Assembly: GCA_963575745.1 (NCBI GenBank)
Contig: CAUYUJ010017660.1
Coordinates: 503,501 to 567,500 of the forward strand
Direction of reading: 5' to 3'
Length of the DNA stretch: 64,000 bases
Source: Prorocentrum cordatum
Taxonomy: Eukaryota; Sar; Dinophyceae; Prorocentrales; Prorocentraceae
The notes below the pieces were generated by a model, which saw nothing but the letters and a program-made list of their open reading frames with translations, was not told the DNA's origin and searched no databases. The translations under genes were made by a program, and so were the position numbers. Below, in pieces: positions 32,962 to 42,699 of this stretch (the stretch's first letter is position 1; each line of letters opens with the position of its first letter).

Positions 32962-35050
32962 TTGAGGGCCCACCCAGCTCCGACGGGGCGGCGCCCGACC
33001 ATCGCGCAGCGCTCCATCCTTCGCAGGACTTGGGCCAAGGTGTCGCGCTTCCCCTCTCGGCCAGCTTTGACGCCGAACGACGCTTTCTACGGCCTCCTGA
33101 AGTCCACGGACATGCGCTCAGACCAGCCCCAGCACCTTCGACCCTACGACCCGTCGAAGCTTCGGGCCCTCAGGGGTTTGGTCACGCCGCGGCCGCTTCG
33201 TGACAGGCTGCCGCCGGCTGGCGCCCAGGCCCTCGACAACGCCGACAGCGTGATTTACCGCGCCGCCTCGGAGATCGACGCGCTGACAGATCAGGGGCTT
33301 ATCACCCCAGTGCGGCCTTACTGGGGCCCTCGCCTCCGCCATGACAGGGCGGCTCGCAGGGACTTCATGCGCCTGCGCGCCGTGGGATTGGCGGGGTTCA
33401 GGTTGGGCATCCGTGCCCGGATCGGAGCCTTCTTCGTCGCAAAGAAGGACGGCATGCTGCGCCTAGTCCTCGACTGTCGTGAAGCTTCGAGCCTACGCCG
33501 ACGGCCTCCTCACTCTGCTCTCGGCTCTGCGGGGGCGCTGGCTGGCCTTGACCTTTCACCTTCGGCGCTGCGCCGAGCGGGCCTCTCGGACTCTGACGTC
33601 GACCCGCGTGGCGCTGGCGTGGACCTGCGCGACGGGTTCTACCAGTTCTTCGACGACGACCTCGCGGAGTGGTTCGGCCTCGACTTCCCAGAGCCCGCAG
33701 GCTATTTTGGCGACCCCGACGTTTATTTCACGGACATTCGCACTTTCGGCCAGGTCTCTAGTGAGACAAAGGTCTCCCAGTCTTCAGGGGCCTGCCGATG
33801 GGCTGGAGTTGGTCCCTGGTTCTGCCAACTTGTGACCGAGTCTCGGGGGCGGAGGCGGCCACTCGCCTTGCTGGGCCCCCATGCCCGTGTGTGATCTCGG
33901 ACAAGAGGCCCGCGCCGCCCTATGCCATGGGACTGCCTCTGGTCTCGCCCTACGTGGACAACGCCGACCTCTTCGGGGTCTGCGCGGAGGGCGTTGGCTC
34001 GGCCCTCGACGAGGTCTGCGCGGAGTTGGACCGCCTGAACTTCGCCTACCACGAGAAGGTCGAGCCGACCCGTCTCTACGAGTCTGTCGGGGTGGTCTTC
34101 GACGGGCAGGCGCGGAAGCTCAGGCACGCCGACAAGAGGGCCTGGAAGCTCTACTTGGGCCTCCAGCGCCTCATAGGCGTAGGTGGTGCTACAGGCTACG
34201 CGCTCCGCACCATCTACGGGCACCTCGTGAACTTCTTCATGCTGATGCGGCCCGCATTGGCTTTGCTCGACCTGGGATGCCACTTCATCGCGGAGCACCG
34301 CGAGAGGTTCGCCAAGTTCCAGCCTGACCTCTTGGACGAGATCCGTGTCGCCAAGGGCCTGATCTTCCTGGTGGAGGTGGACCTTGGGGCGCCTTGGGCC
34401 CCGGTCACTTACTGCAGCGACGCCAGCATTTACGGCCACGCGCTGCACGAGGCCTGCCTGACGGACGACGAGCTGCTCGACACCTTCAGCGTACGGGGGC
34501 GCTGTAGAGCCTGCCTTCCAGCCTGGTGCGACCGACGGCCCGCCCTCCGCCATCGCCGCCGAGGCCACAGCTACCCTCGCGGCGGGGCTAGTGGGCGACC
34601 CTGCTTTTGATTTTGACGACGAGTATCGCGGGGGCGCCTGCCTGGACCGTCGGCCCGCACGCACGGCCGCGCTCGAGCTCGACGGGATGGTGACTCCCGT
34701 GGCCGACGCCGTGGTCGACCGCCATCGCTGGGCTCTTATCGTCCGAGGCGCCTGGAGGTACGCGGCCCCTATCCACGTGAAGGAGGCGCGCGCGCAGCTG
34801 CTTGGCCTGATCAGGGCCTCGCGGAGCACCAGGATGCACGGCCACCGCGTGGGCAGCATGGGCGACAACATGGCTGCCCTCCTCAGCTTCGAGAAGGGCC
34901 TCGCCCGTGACTTTGCCTTCAGACAGCTCTGTCGGGTCGCTGCCGCGAGGCGGATCTCCGACGACATCCAGTGGCGGCAGCGGCACGTCGAGACGGACCG
35001 CAACCCTACCGACTACGATTCCAGAGCGGCCGACCGCGGGGAGGCGCAGC
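32962..35050 (+). pseudogene. DIRS-like reverse transcriptase and RNase H
   Basis: The RT reads FFVAKKDGMLRLVLDCREAS near 33430, motif A GVDLRDGFYQF near 33616 and, after a frame change near 33770, motif B MGWSWSL at 33798 and motif C PYVDNADLFG near 33947. The second Asp of the usual YxDD is Asn. RNase H follows: TYCSDASIYGHAL near 34408, a frame change near 34510, HVKEARAQLLGL near 34777, GDNMAALLSFEKG near 34861 and RNPTDYDSRAAD near 35000. Together these would copy the element RNA and remove the template. Confidence 0.75.
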
Positions 35051-35415
35051 CCGGGCAGCCACAGTGGGGGGCGCCCGCCGCCCTAGCCGCCATCGGGGCC
35101 AGCCTGGGGCCGCCGCCGCCAGCCGAGGGCTGGCGGGCTGCTCGACCAGCCGCGGGCTCTGCCGGCGGCCTGACCGCGCACGGCGCCCAGCGGCGCCTCG
35201 CTTGCGTGGCAGGCCTGCATGCCCGCCGCGGCCGCCGCTGCCTGTCAGAGGTCGCGCCAGGGCCGCAGCCGCCACAATCGTTTGATATCCCGGAGGTTTC
35301 CAAAGGGGCAGCCTCGGAGACGGCGGAGGTCATCGCCGCGCCTGCTCCGAGGAAGGCAGGAGGCAAAAAGCTCTCCCTCGCAGCCCCTCGCCCCTGCGCC
35401 CCCCGTCGCCCCAAA

Positions 35416-36040
35416 GCTTTCTGCGAGATCTTCGCGGGCTGCGCCCGGCCCACCGCCGCCCTCAGGGACTTGGGCCTCTCGGTGACGACCCCGGTGGACC
35501 TGAGGAACGGCTCGCATTTCGACATCCTGGGCTACAGGGTCTTTATTGTCTCGGCGTCTTGGATCAGATCTAGAAAGCTCTGGTGGGTGCACTTTGGGAC
35601 TCCATGTATAGCGTGGAGTCAGGCTACCGGGGCTGCTCGTTCTCAACATCGCCGTCAAGGGCTCCAGCTAGCCCGTCGCACTTTGAACATCATGAGGCTC
35701 TGCAGGGACTTCAACGTGCACTGGTCTCTCGAGAACCCCGCGTCCTCAAAGCTGTTCACGTGGGCTCCCTTAGCGTCGTTTATCTCCTCAGTCGATTCCG
35801 TCAAGATCCTCATTCACTATTGCCAATACGGTTGCACATATAAGAAGCCTACATTCGTTGTTTCAGATCATCCTGATTTATATGTCATTGGACGTGTATG
35901 TTTTGGAGGCCATGCTCATGAGATCCTCGAGGGCGAAGTCTCCGTGGCCATCGATGGTTCAATCCGAAGTCGGTGGAAGACCTCCCTGGCGGGGTCGTGC
36001 CCACCGGCTCTGCGCCGTGCCTGGGCCAAGGCGCTGGGCG
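35416..36040 (+). pseudogene. C5-methyltransferase-like domain in DIRS-like element
   Basis: In frame with the RNase H. It reads FCEIFAGCARPTAALRDLGL (motif I, FxGxxR/G type) from 35419, VDLRNGSHFDI, WWVHFGTPCIAWSQATG near 35583 (motif IV, catalytic Cys in TPC), VHWSLENPASSKLF near 35718 (motif VI ENP) and CQYGCTYKKPTFVVSD near 35822, a pattern shared by distant C5-methyltransferase-like proteins. This differs clearly from the LINE-borne version, so the two were acquired separately or diverged long ago. Activity is unproven. Confidence 0.65.
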
Positions 36041-36339
36041 CCGCCGCGCCTCCTCGGCCCGGCGCCGGCACGGCGACCCACAGGTCTCCGACGACTGGGG
36101 GGCTCACTTGGCGGCCGCGGTCGGCCCGCCAGCGACCTCGTCAGGCCGTGGCCGCGCTGCCCCAGGGGCTCGCCGCCCGAGTGGCCCCCCGAGGCCCCCC
36201 AGTGGGGCGCTCGCTGGGCCCAGGCACGAGCCGGTCGCAGGGGCCCGCAAGAGGCGGAGCTTCGTCGAGCCGGCGGCCCTGGCGGCCAGGAGGCGCGCCC
36301 GCGCCAAGCAGCAGCCAAGGCCCTGCTTCCAGACGCATC

Positions 36340-36916
36340 GAGTCAGGCCCGTTACTGCCAGCAGGTACCTCGACTCCTACACGAAGTTCAAGGTTTGGGC
36401 TCGGCAGCGGGGCCGCCCTCTCAAGACTCACGACCTCGTCGATCGAGCGATGGAGGACTTCCTCGACGCGGTCTACTTCGGCGGGAGGGCTTTGGCCGAG
36501 GGCCGCTACGCGGTGCACGGCGCCATCCACTACCTGCGCTACCCGCGACGGGCCCCCGCCGCGCTGCCGCTCAGCCGCGACGCGCTCGCCGGCTGGAGCC
36601 GGGCGGGGCCAGGGCGGGGCCGCGACCCGCTGGCGTGGGCGGCCGCCGTCCCGATCGCCGACCACATGATCCAGCGGGGGCCCCTCGGAGAGGCGGCCGC
36701 GGGCACGCTCGTCAGCAGCTTCGACGGGGGCCATCCAACGTGCTGAGGATCAATGGCGCCGACGGACACGTCGTCGCGAGCGGGGTGGCCAGGGGGCGCC
36801 CTCGCGAGACGGTCACCATCGCCCCGCTCCACGCCGACGATGGGGCCGGCCCCGCCCGCGGCTCAGGAACAACGAGCACGACAGGGCGCCGATCTTCGGA
36901 GAACAGGCGAGCTTGA
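36340..36916 (+). pseudogene. Tyrosine recombinase N-terminal domain, truncated
   Basis: After a frame change, VRPVTASRYLDSYTKF begins a helical region (36345 onward) with LKTHDLVDRAMEDFLDAVYF and YAVHGAIHYLRYP, resembling the DNA-binding SAM-like N-terminal domain of tyrosine recombinases. A further frame change near 36735 leads to VLRINGADGHVVAS. The catalytic part with Arg-His-Arg-Tyr is absent; the copy ends near 36916. Confidence 0.45.
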
Positions 36917-37070
36917 GAAGGCAGTGGCCTTGATGCGACAGCTGGAGAAGGCGCCACGCGCTCTGCCTTCAGTCCTTCCCAGGCAAGCTCGCTTGTTTCG
37001 TTGGAATGTTTGGCCTCATTTCTTTTCGGCACCCTCCCTCTCCTCCCTTCAGTCCATCATATGGGATATG

Positions 37071-37293
37071 GGGTGTGCCATCAGTCAGTGTTGTGTGCAG
37101 CGTGGCTCCAGTTTGAGTAGCTTCTAGTGTGCATATGCCGGCAGAGTTTCTTGTGATTGCTGATGTCATGTACCTTCTGCTCGTGCACGCTCGCAGAATC
37201 GACCTTGCCTCAGGTAAGCCTTGTGGAGCAAAAATGCGCAGCCTCTCTGTCAGCTCTGGTGAGCGGTGTCGTATGCTTCGAATGCTCGGGCCA
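37071..37293 (+). repeat. Direct repeat, copy 1 (about 224 bp)
   Basis: Runs from GGGTGTGCCATCAGTCAGTG to AATGCTCGGGCCA. Copy 2 at 37404-37628 is collinear with few substitutions. Both contain TTGCCTCAGGTAA, which looks like a splice junction, but no coding context was found. Confidence 0.85.
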
Positions 37294-37403
37294 CGATTTG
37301 TCTCTGATTTGGATTGGCCCCCCCGCAGTGTAGCTCACCGTCAGCAGTAGCGTGCCTGTCTCTGCTGCCTTTTAGCGGTTCACCCGCCCGCGCCCTCCCG
37401 ACT

Positions 37404-37628
37404 GGGTGTGCCATCCGTCAGTGTTGTGTGCAGCGTGGCTCCAGTTTGAGTATATTTTAGTGCGCATCTCTGCCGGCAGAGTTTCTTGTGATTGCTGATG
37501 TCATGTATCTTCTGCTCGTGCACGCTCGCAGAATCGACCTTGCCTCAGGTAAACCTTGCGGAGCAAAAATGCGCAGCCTCTTTGTCAGCTCTGGTGAGCG
37601 GTGTCGTCTGCTTCGAATGCTCGGGCCA
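37404..37628 (+). repeat. Direct repeat, copy 2
   Basis: Second copy of the unit at 37071-37293, separated by 110 bases of different sequence (37294-37403). It runs straight into the TG/ATG microsatellite. Confidence 0.85.
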
Positions 37629-38200
37629 TGGGTGTATGAATGTCTGTGTATATGTGCGAATGTGTGTATGTGTGTACGTGTATTTGTGAATGCATGTATG
37701 TATGCGTGTTTGTATGTATGTGTATATATGGATGTGCGTAATTGCGTATAATTGTATTCATGTATATATGTGTATGCGTGCATGCATGTATGCATGCATG
37801 AATGTATGTATGGATGTATGTTTGTATGCATGCATGCATGCATGTATGCATGCACACATGCACGTATATAAATATATATATATATATAATATATAATATA
37901 TATATATATATATATACATATACGTATGTATGCATGCATGCTTGTGTGTATGCGTGCATGCATGTATGCATGTATGCATGTGTGCATGTGTGTATATGTG
38001 TATGAATGTACATTTATGCATGTATACATGCATGCATGTATGTGTATGTGTTTGTATGCATGTACGTACGTATGTGCGTATGTAGTAGGCTTGTACGTAT
38101 GCAGGTAGGTATGCATGTATGCATGTATAGATGTATGTATGTATGTTTGCATGTATGTATGCATGCTTGTATGGATGGCCGTATACAAGGGAATGTAAGT
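37629..38200. repeat. TGTATG/TGCATG microsatellite with TA core
   Basis: About 570 bases of TGTA, TGCA and TGTG units with an ATATAT core at about 37865-37920. Long frames on both strands (Met/Cys/Val or His/Thr/Ile-rich) are artefacts. Confidence 0.95.
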
Positions 38201-38960
38201 TAATGGGTGTGGTATAGTACCTTGTAAAGTGTTGTAACGTATGCGTGCCTGCGTGTATGAATTCATTAGCAGTCTATAAACGCATATATATATATAGGGA
38301 GATCGATGTTCATATCTATGATCCAGATCTGGCCCCCCAAATCCATATTTGATCGAGCCCCCACCCCGCTGGATGGGTACGCCTGTGAGCCTCGCGAGTG
38401 GGATCGTTCCCCCCACCCTGTGGTCGTCGCTGTTGGCGTGGCGTGGCGGAGGGAACCGGTGCACCCCCCGCCCTCCCATCGGGTGGGGGGTGGTTCGTCG
38501 TTGTCGTCGTCGTTGTCGTCGTCCGTCGTCCGTCGTCCGTCGTCCGTCGTCCGTCGTCTTCGTCGTCGTCGTCGTCGTCGTCGGCGTTGGCGTTGGCGTT
38601 GGCGTCTGCGTAGGCGTCGGCGTCAGCGTCCCCCCCCCCGTCCCATCTGAAGGGGGGGGCTGTGGAGCCCTGGGGCCCATCCCATCTAGGGTGGGGGCTG
38701 TGAACCCTCGACCTGGGATCATATATAGGGGTTCCTCAGCAGCTTACTCGTATTCCCCGTCCAGGCGAGCCTCCGTCGATGATGCTTGGGTAGCGGCGCA
38801 CTCGAGCCTTCTGTCTTGTCCGACCCGCCCGATTCGATCTCGGAGGCCCTGCCTCCGCGCTGCCTCAGCTTCTCTGGTGTTTTCGGTTTCTCGTTGGTGA
38901 CTCGACTTGGGTTCTGACTTCTGCGCCTTTATCCGTCGCTTCTCATGAGATTCTTAGGCT
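38201..38960. other. Intergenic with GTC repeats
   Basis: Holds GTCGTCGTC and GTCCGTC runs at about 38497-38640 (with GGCGTTGGCGTTGGC at its end), C and G homopolymers and a GGGGCTGTGRA pair at about 38655 and 38692. No gene seen. Confidence 0.5.
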
Positions 38961-39089
38961 TACGCCACACCGCCGACCCCTTGTTTATGCCAATCTGGGG
39001 GTAGTAGAAGCTGCGAAGGGGTGAAAAGGCGAGTGATATTTGTTTGGTGTCTGTTCGCCGCCACCGCCAGAGGGTCTCGGGCAGTTCCG

Positions 39090-39445
39090 CGGGGAGGTCC
39101 GAGCGGACAGCGACACTGCGAGTTTTGGAGCCACTCGGGGGCCGTTTCGGAGCCTCTGGGGTGCTTTTTGGGGGTTCCTTGGGGCGTCTGGGCGGCCTCG
39201 TGAGGGCCTCCGGGGGCCTCTTGGGGCACTCTTGGGGCCCCCTGGGGCTCCTGGGGGCAGAAAGCTAGAGTTTCAACATGTTTGGTCGCCCTCTTGGGCC
39301 CCTCGTGGTGCCGTCTTGGAGCCCTGTTGGGCCGTCTTGGGGACCTCTTGGGCCGTCTTTGGGCCGTCCTGGGCCGTCTGGAGGCCGTCTTGGGGGCCTC
39401 TTGGGCCATCTTGGGGCTGTCTTTGGGGCCTCTTCCGCGCGTCTT
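39090..39445. repeat. Imperfect CTTGGGG/GGGCCGTC minisatellite
   Basis: Repeating blocks such as GCCGTCTTGGGG, GGGCCTCTTGGG and GGCCGTCTGG with irregular spacing. Flanking sequence to 39575 is related but less regular. Confidence 0.8.
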
Positions 39446-39575
39446 GGAGCGTCGGGAAGCCGAAAAGGCGGAAAAGCAAAACACATCGGAAAACACTATG
39501 GAAAATCAACAATTTTAGACTCTTGGGGCCCTCTTGGGAGGCTTGCTTCTCATGATATTTTCACTTCTCTCTTTC

Positions 39576-40408
39576 GCACCCCCAGACCTGTCGGTAAAGC
39601 GGGCTGGGCGTTTTTTCCTGATACTTCCTCACCATTCGTGATCCTGAAGCTTGAAGTTTGCAGCAGATTCAAGGATGAAGGGCGATCGTTGTCAGAATGT
39701 GGCTCTCGTTTTCTAGCCGCGCACATTCGTTTTAAAAGCTGGCAGCAGTTCCAGGGATCGAGGGCGGGCCGCTTTCAACTCGTGACCCTCGCCTGAGACC
39801 GCGCTCGCTCGTCTTAACAATTCGCAGCGGTTTCAGGGTTGGAGGGCGGACGCTTTTCAGAATGTGGCTTTTGCCGTAGCGCCGCGCACAATCGTCTTAA
39901 AAGTGGGCAACCTTTTCAAAGATAAGAGGGCGGGTCCTTTTCAATGTGGTTTTCGCTTCAGGGTCGTGTGTACGTTTTCAAAGTTTGCAAAAATGTCCGA
40001 GCATGCAGGGCAGGCTGCTTTCAAGTCGTGGCCATCGGCTCAGCGCCGCGCACATTCGTGGTAAGAGTCTACAACAGTTTCAAGGATATTGTTGACGTCG
40101 CAGGAATGGTGCTTTGGCACGGTTAAGGATTGTCAGGACGCAGCCGTTACATGGACTCAGTAGTGCTGAAATCTCAGGAATGGTGTTCTGGGACGGCTTA
40201 GGATTGTCAGGACGCAACACTCAAGTGAATTTGCGGCGCTGAAGTCTCCCAAAAGATGCTTTGAAGCGATTGGGGATTCTCAGACGGTTGTCTTTCAATA
40301 GGGCATTCCCCGCAGTGAGCTGCGGTTCTTGTAGGTACATCTGAAGGGGGTGCTTGGAGCGAGGGTTTATTGCAGCATCGTTGATGCGTCCTGGGTTTAG
40401 AGTAGTCA
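39576..40408 (+). mobile_element. Non-coding retroposon, copy B
   Basis: Collinear with copy A: the GCGGGCTGGGCG block near 39598, about five 80-base monomers (39655-40080), the AGGATTGTCAGGACGCA pair, TCTCAGACGGTTGTC, CTTTCAATAGGGCATTCC and GCATCGTTGATGCGTCC, then a pure CTC/CCT tail that grows into the microsatellite at 40418. It carries more monomers than copy A. Confidence 0.8.
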
Positions 40409-40417
40409 TCGTCCTCC

Positions 40418-40850
40418 TGCTCCTCCTTCTCCTCCTCCTACTCTTCCTCCTTTCTCATCGTCCTCATCCCTCCTGTCTCTTCCCTCTCCTTCCTTTTCTG
40501 ATTATCCTTATCCTCCCCACTCTTCGTCTCCTTCATCGTTGCCCTCCTCCTGCCTCCTCCTCCTTCTCCCCGTCCTGCTCCTCCGCATCCCTCCTCCTCT
40601 TCCTCCTCCTCCTCATTCCTCGTCCTCCCTCCCTCCTTCCCTCCTCCCCCGTCGCCCCCCTCCTCCCTCCTCCCTCCTCCTCCCTCCTCCTCCTGCTCCT
40701 CCTCCTCCTCCTCCTGCTTCCTCCTCCTCCTGCTTCCTCCTCCTCCTCCAATTTCAACTCCCCCTCCTCCTCCTGCTCCTCCGCCTCCTCCTCCTCCTCC
40801 TCCAACTCCAACCCCTCCTCCCTCCTCCCTGTCCCGCCTCCCCCCCCTCT
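40418..40850. repeat. CCT/CTC pyrimidine microsatellite
   Basis: About 430 bases of CTCCTC with TTC, GTC and CCC variants. It appears to be the expanded tail of retroposon copy B. Confidence 0.9.
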
Positions 40851-41040
40851 TGCCTCCTCGCAGCGGCGCGCCAGGCCACACCGCGCTCCTGCCGCGGAGG
40901 TCGGCTCGGCGGCCGTCGAGCTGGCGTCGGGCGGCGGCGGCGGCAGGAAACCAGAGGCGGTCAACGGGACGCCGAGGGAGGCCCGCCTCTGGGTCTCGGG
41001 GGGCGGGGCATAGAGGGGGGGCGGGGAGGGGAGGAGGGGA
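40851..41040. other. GC-rich spacer between CCT and GAG tracts
   Basis: Roughly 190 bases of ordinary-looking GC-rich sequence enclosed by a pyrimidine tract on the left and a purine tract on the right. No gene seen. Confidence 0.5.
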
Positions 41041-41250
41041 GAGGCGGGAGGGGTGGAGGAGGAGGAGGAGGAGGAGGAGGAGGAGGAGGAGGGAGGAGGA
41101 GGAGGAGGAGGAGGAGGAGGAGGAGGAGGGGAGGGGGAGGGGAGGGGGAGGGGAGGGGGAGGGGGAGGGGGAGGGGGGAGGGTGAGAGTGAGGGGGAGGG
41201 GGAGGGGGAGGGGGGGGGGGGAGGGGGAAGGGAAGGTGGAGGATGAGGAG
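41041..41250. repeat. GGA/GAG purine microsatellite
   Basis: Nearly pure GAGGAG followed by GGGGAG units, complementary in composition to 40418-40850. It is the tail of the inverted retroposon copy C. Confidence 0.9.
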
Positions 41251-42600
41251 GAACAGTGTAAACCCAAGAGGCATCAGCGATGTTGGAGTAAACCGTCCCT
41301 CCAAGCTCCCTCTCCATAGGCCCCTACAACGGTTCATGTCCATGGATGGAATAGCATCGTTGGAAAACACATGTTTGAAGACCCTGAAGCATGCCAAAAC
41401 ATTGTTCTCGGGTTTCCAACGGCATGTATCAACCTGACTGTTGCGTCTTGACGCTGAATCGTGCCAGAACGCCATTCTTCGGACTTCAACACAAAGACCC
41501 AACGTAACTTTTGCACCCACATGATCCTGAATCCTTCCAAACCACCATTTCTGGTACGTTGGTGATCGGAATCCATGAATCTCTTGATTTTCCAAGTAAA
41601 AAACGAATGCGCGCGGCGCTAAGCCGTGAGCCACATGTTGAAGACGACTCGCCCTCAATCCGCGAAACTCTTAAAACGAATGTGCTCCGCGCTAAGGCGA
41701 GAGCCACATTTTGAAAACGACTCGCCCTCAATCCGTGAAGCTCTTGTAAATGTTTAAAAAGGATGTGCGCCGCGCTTTGGCGAGAGCCACATTTTGAAAT
41801 TGACCCGTCCTCAATCCGTGAAACTCTTGCAGGTCAGGTCAGGTCAGGCCTGTATGCTCACGGGGGGCGGCCACATAGGGTACAGGCGGGAAAATGCAGC
41901 AAGGTCTGGTCGCGCCGTAAGCTCCGACAGTCGACGGGCATGTGCACGCGACGTGCTTGCCAAGATTTGGTCTTTGACAAACCTGGCCTTAACTTGGCGA
42001 AACATGTTGCAGATGGACAAAGCATGCACGTTCGAAGTTGGCGGGGGGCGAGGGAGGAGGAGGGGGAGTAGGGGGAGGAGGAGGAGAGAAGGAGGACACG
42101 GCTACGCTTTCACATCAGAAAAATCTTCTGTCATCTGGGCCCAGGCACACGTATCTTTGGCTGCTGTCTTCCAGTCGCCCACCCCGAACTCCTCGCAGAA
42201 CGACTTGGCGTCGTATTCCCAAGACTTGCGCGGTCGTCCCTGGGACGTTTGTCCTTGAGGTGACCAATCGAGAATACGTGTCCAATATTGTCGTAACAGT
42301 ACGTGAGACCACAGCTTGCTCTGGGTGTTTTCCATCTTGACGTTGACATGTTCGTGCCAATCGTGCAAGATCTCATGCTCCGGGTTCGCCCACTCGATCC
42401 TTCCAGGTGGTCCGACGATTTGTCTGAGCAGCTTCTGCAAGTTTTTAAAAACGAATGTGCGCGGAGCTAAGGCGACAGCCACATTTTGAAAGCCACCCGC
42501 CCTCCATCTGCGAAACTGCTGCCATGGTTTATGCGTCAGAATTTTAAATGGTGAGGACGTATCAGGCGAAACGCCCGGCCCACACAAACAACTGGACTCG
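41251..42600 (-). mobile_element. Non-coding retroposon, copy C, interrupted
   Basis: Reverse-complement copy. The tail-proximal part (CATCAGCGATG near 41272, unique block to 41580) and three monomers (GAGCCACAT at 41628, 41701 and 41784) are followed by an insertion of LINE sequence at about 41832-42440. A fourth monomer (42440-42530) and the 5' block (CGAAACGCCCGGCCCAC near 42568) then complete the element. Confidence 0.75.
41832..42440 (-). pseudogene. 5'-truncated LINE 3' fragment nested in retroposon copy C
   Basis: The minus-strand frame at 42102-42440 encodes a typical LINE C-terminus: LLRQIVGPPGR, LWSHVLLRQYWTRILDW, GRPRKSWEYD and WKTAAKDTCAWAQMTEDF, matching the W..RILDW..., GRPR.RW.DD and W..A.DR..W pattern of some LINE clades. 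The 3' UTR ends at 41830-41850 in AGGTCAGGTCAGGTCAGG, a pentamer tail (CCTGA on the element strand). Flanks show TGCA at both junctions, consistent with a short target duplication. Only the last part of the ORF is present. Confidence 0.7.
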
Positions 42601-42699
42601 GGGTGCGACAGGGAGAAGTTATCTGTAAGGAAAAGGGATGGAGTAGGAAGAGGATCGAGGAGGAGGAGGAGGAGGAGAAGGAGGAGGAGGGAGGAGGAG

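Larger units (their letters stand above)
31180..36916 (+). mobile_element. DIRS-like tyrosine-recombinase retrotransposon, defective
   Basis: Order: gag-like ORFs, reverse transcriptase, RNase H, methyltransferase-like domain, N-terminal part of a tyrosine recombinase. This is the DIRS arrangement, although classical DIRS elements carry an adenine-methylase-like domain rather than the C5-like one seen here. The element has an in-frame TAG in gag, at least three frameshifts and lacks the recombinase catalytic half. No terminal repeats were identified. Confidence 0.65.

Noticed and set aside
32703-33038. Minus-strand frame over the DIRS-like element
   Set aside because: Shadow of the gag-RT spacer; GC-rich DNA keeps the antisense frame open.
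37457-38722. A 421-codon minus-strand frame rich in His, Thr, Ile and Tyr
   Set aside because: It is a reading of the TGTATG/TGCATG microsatellite and has no domain.
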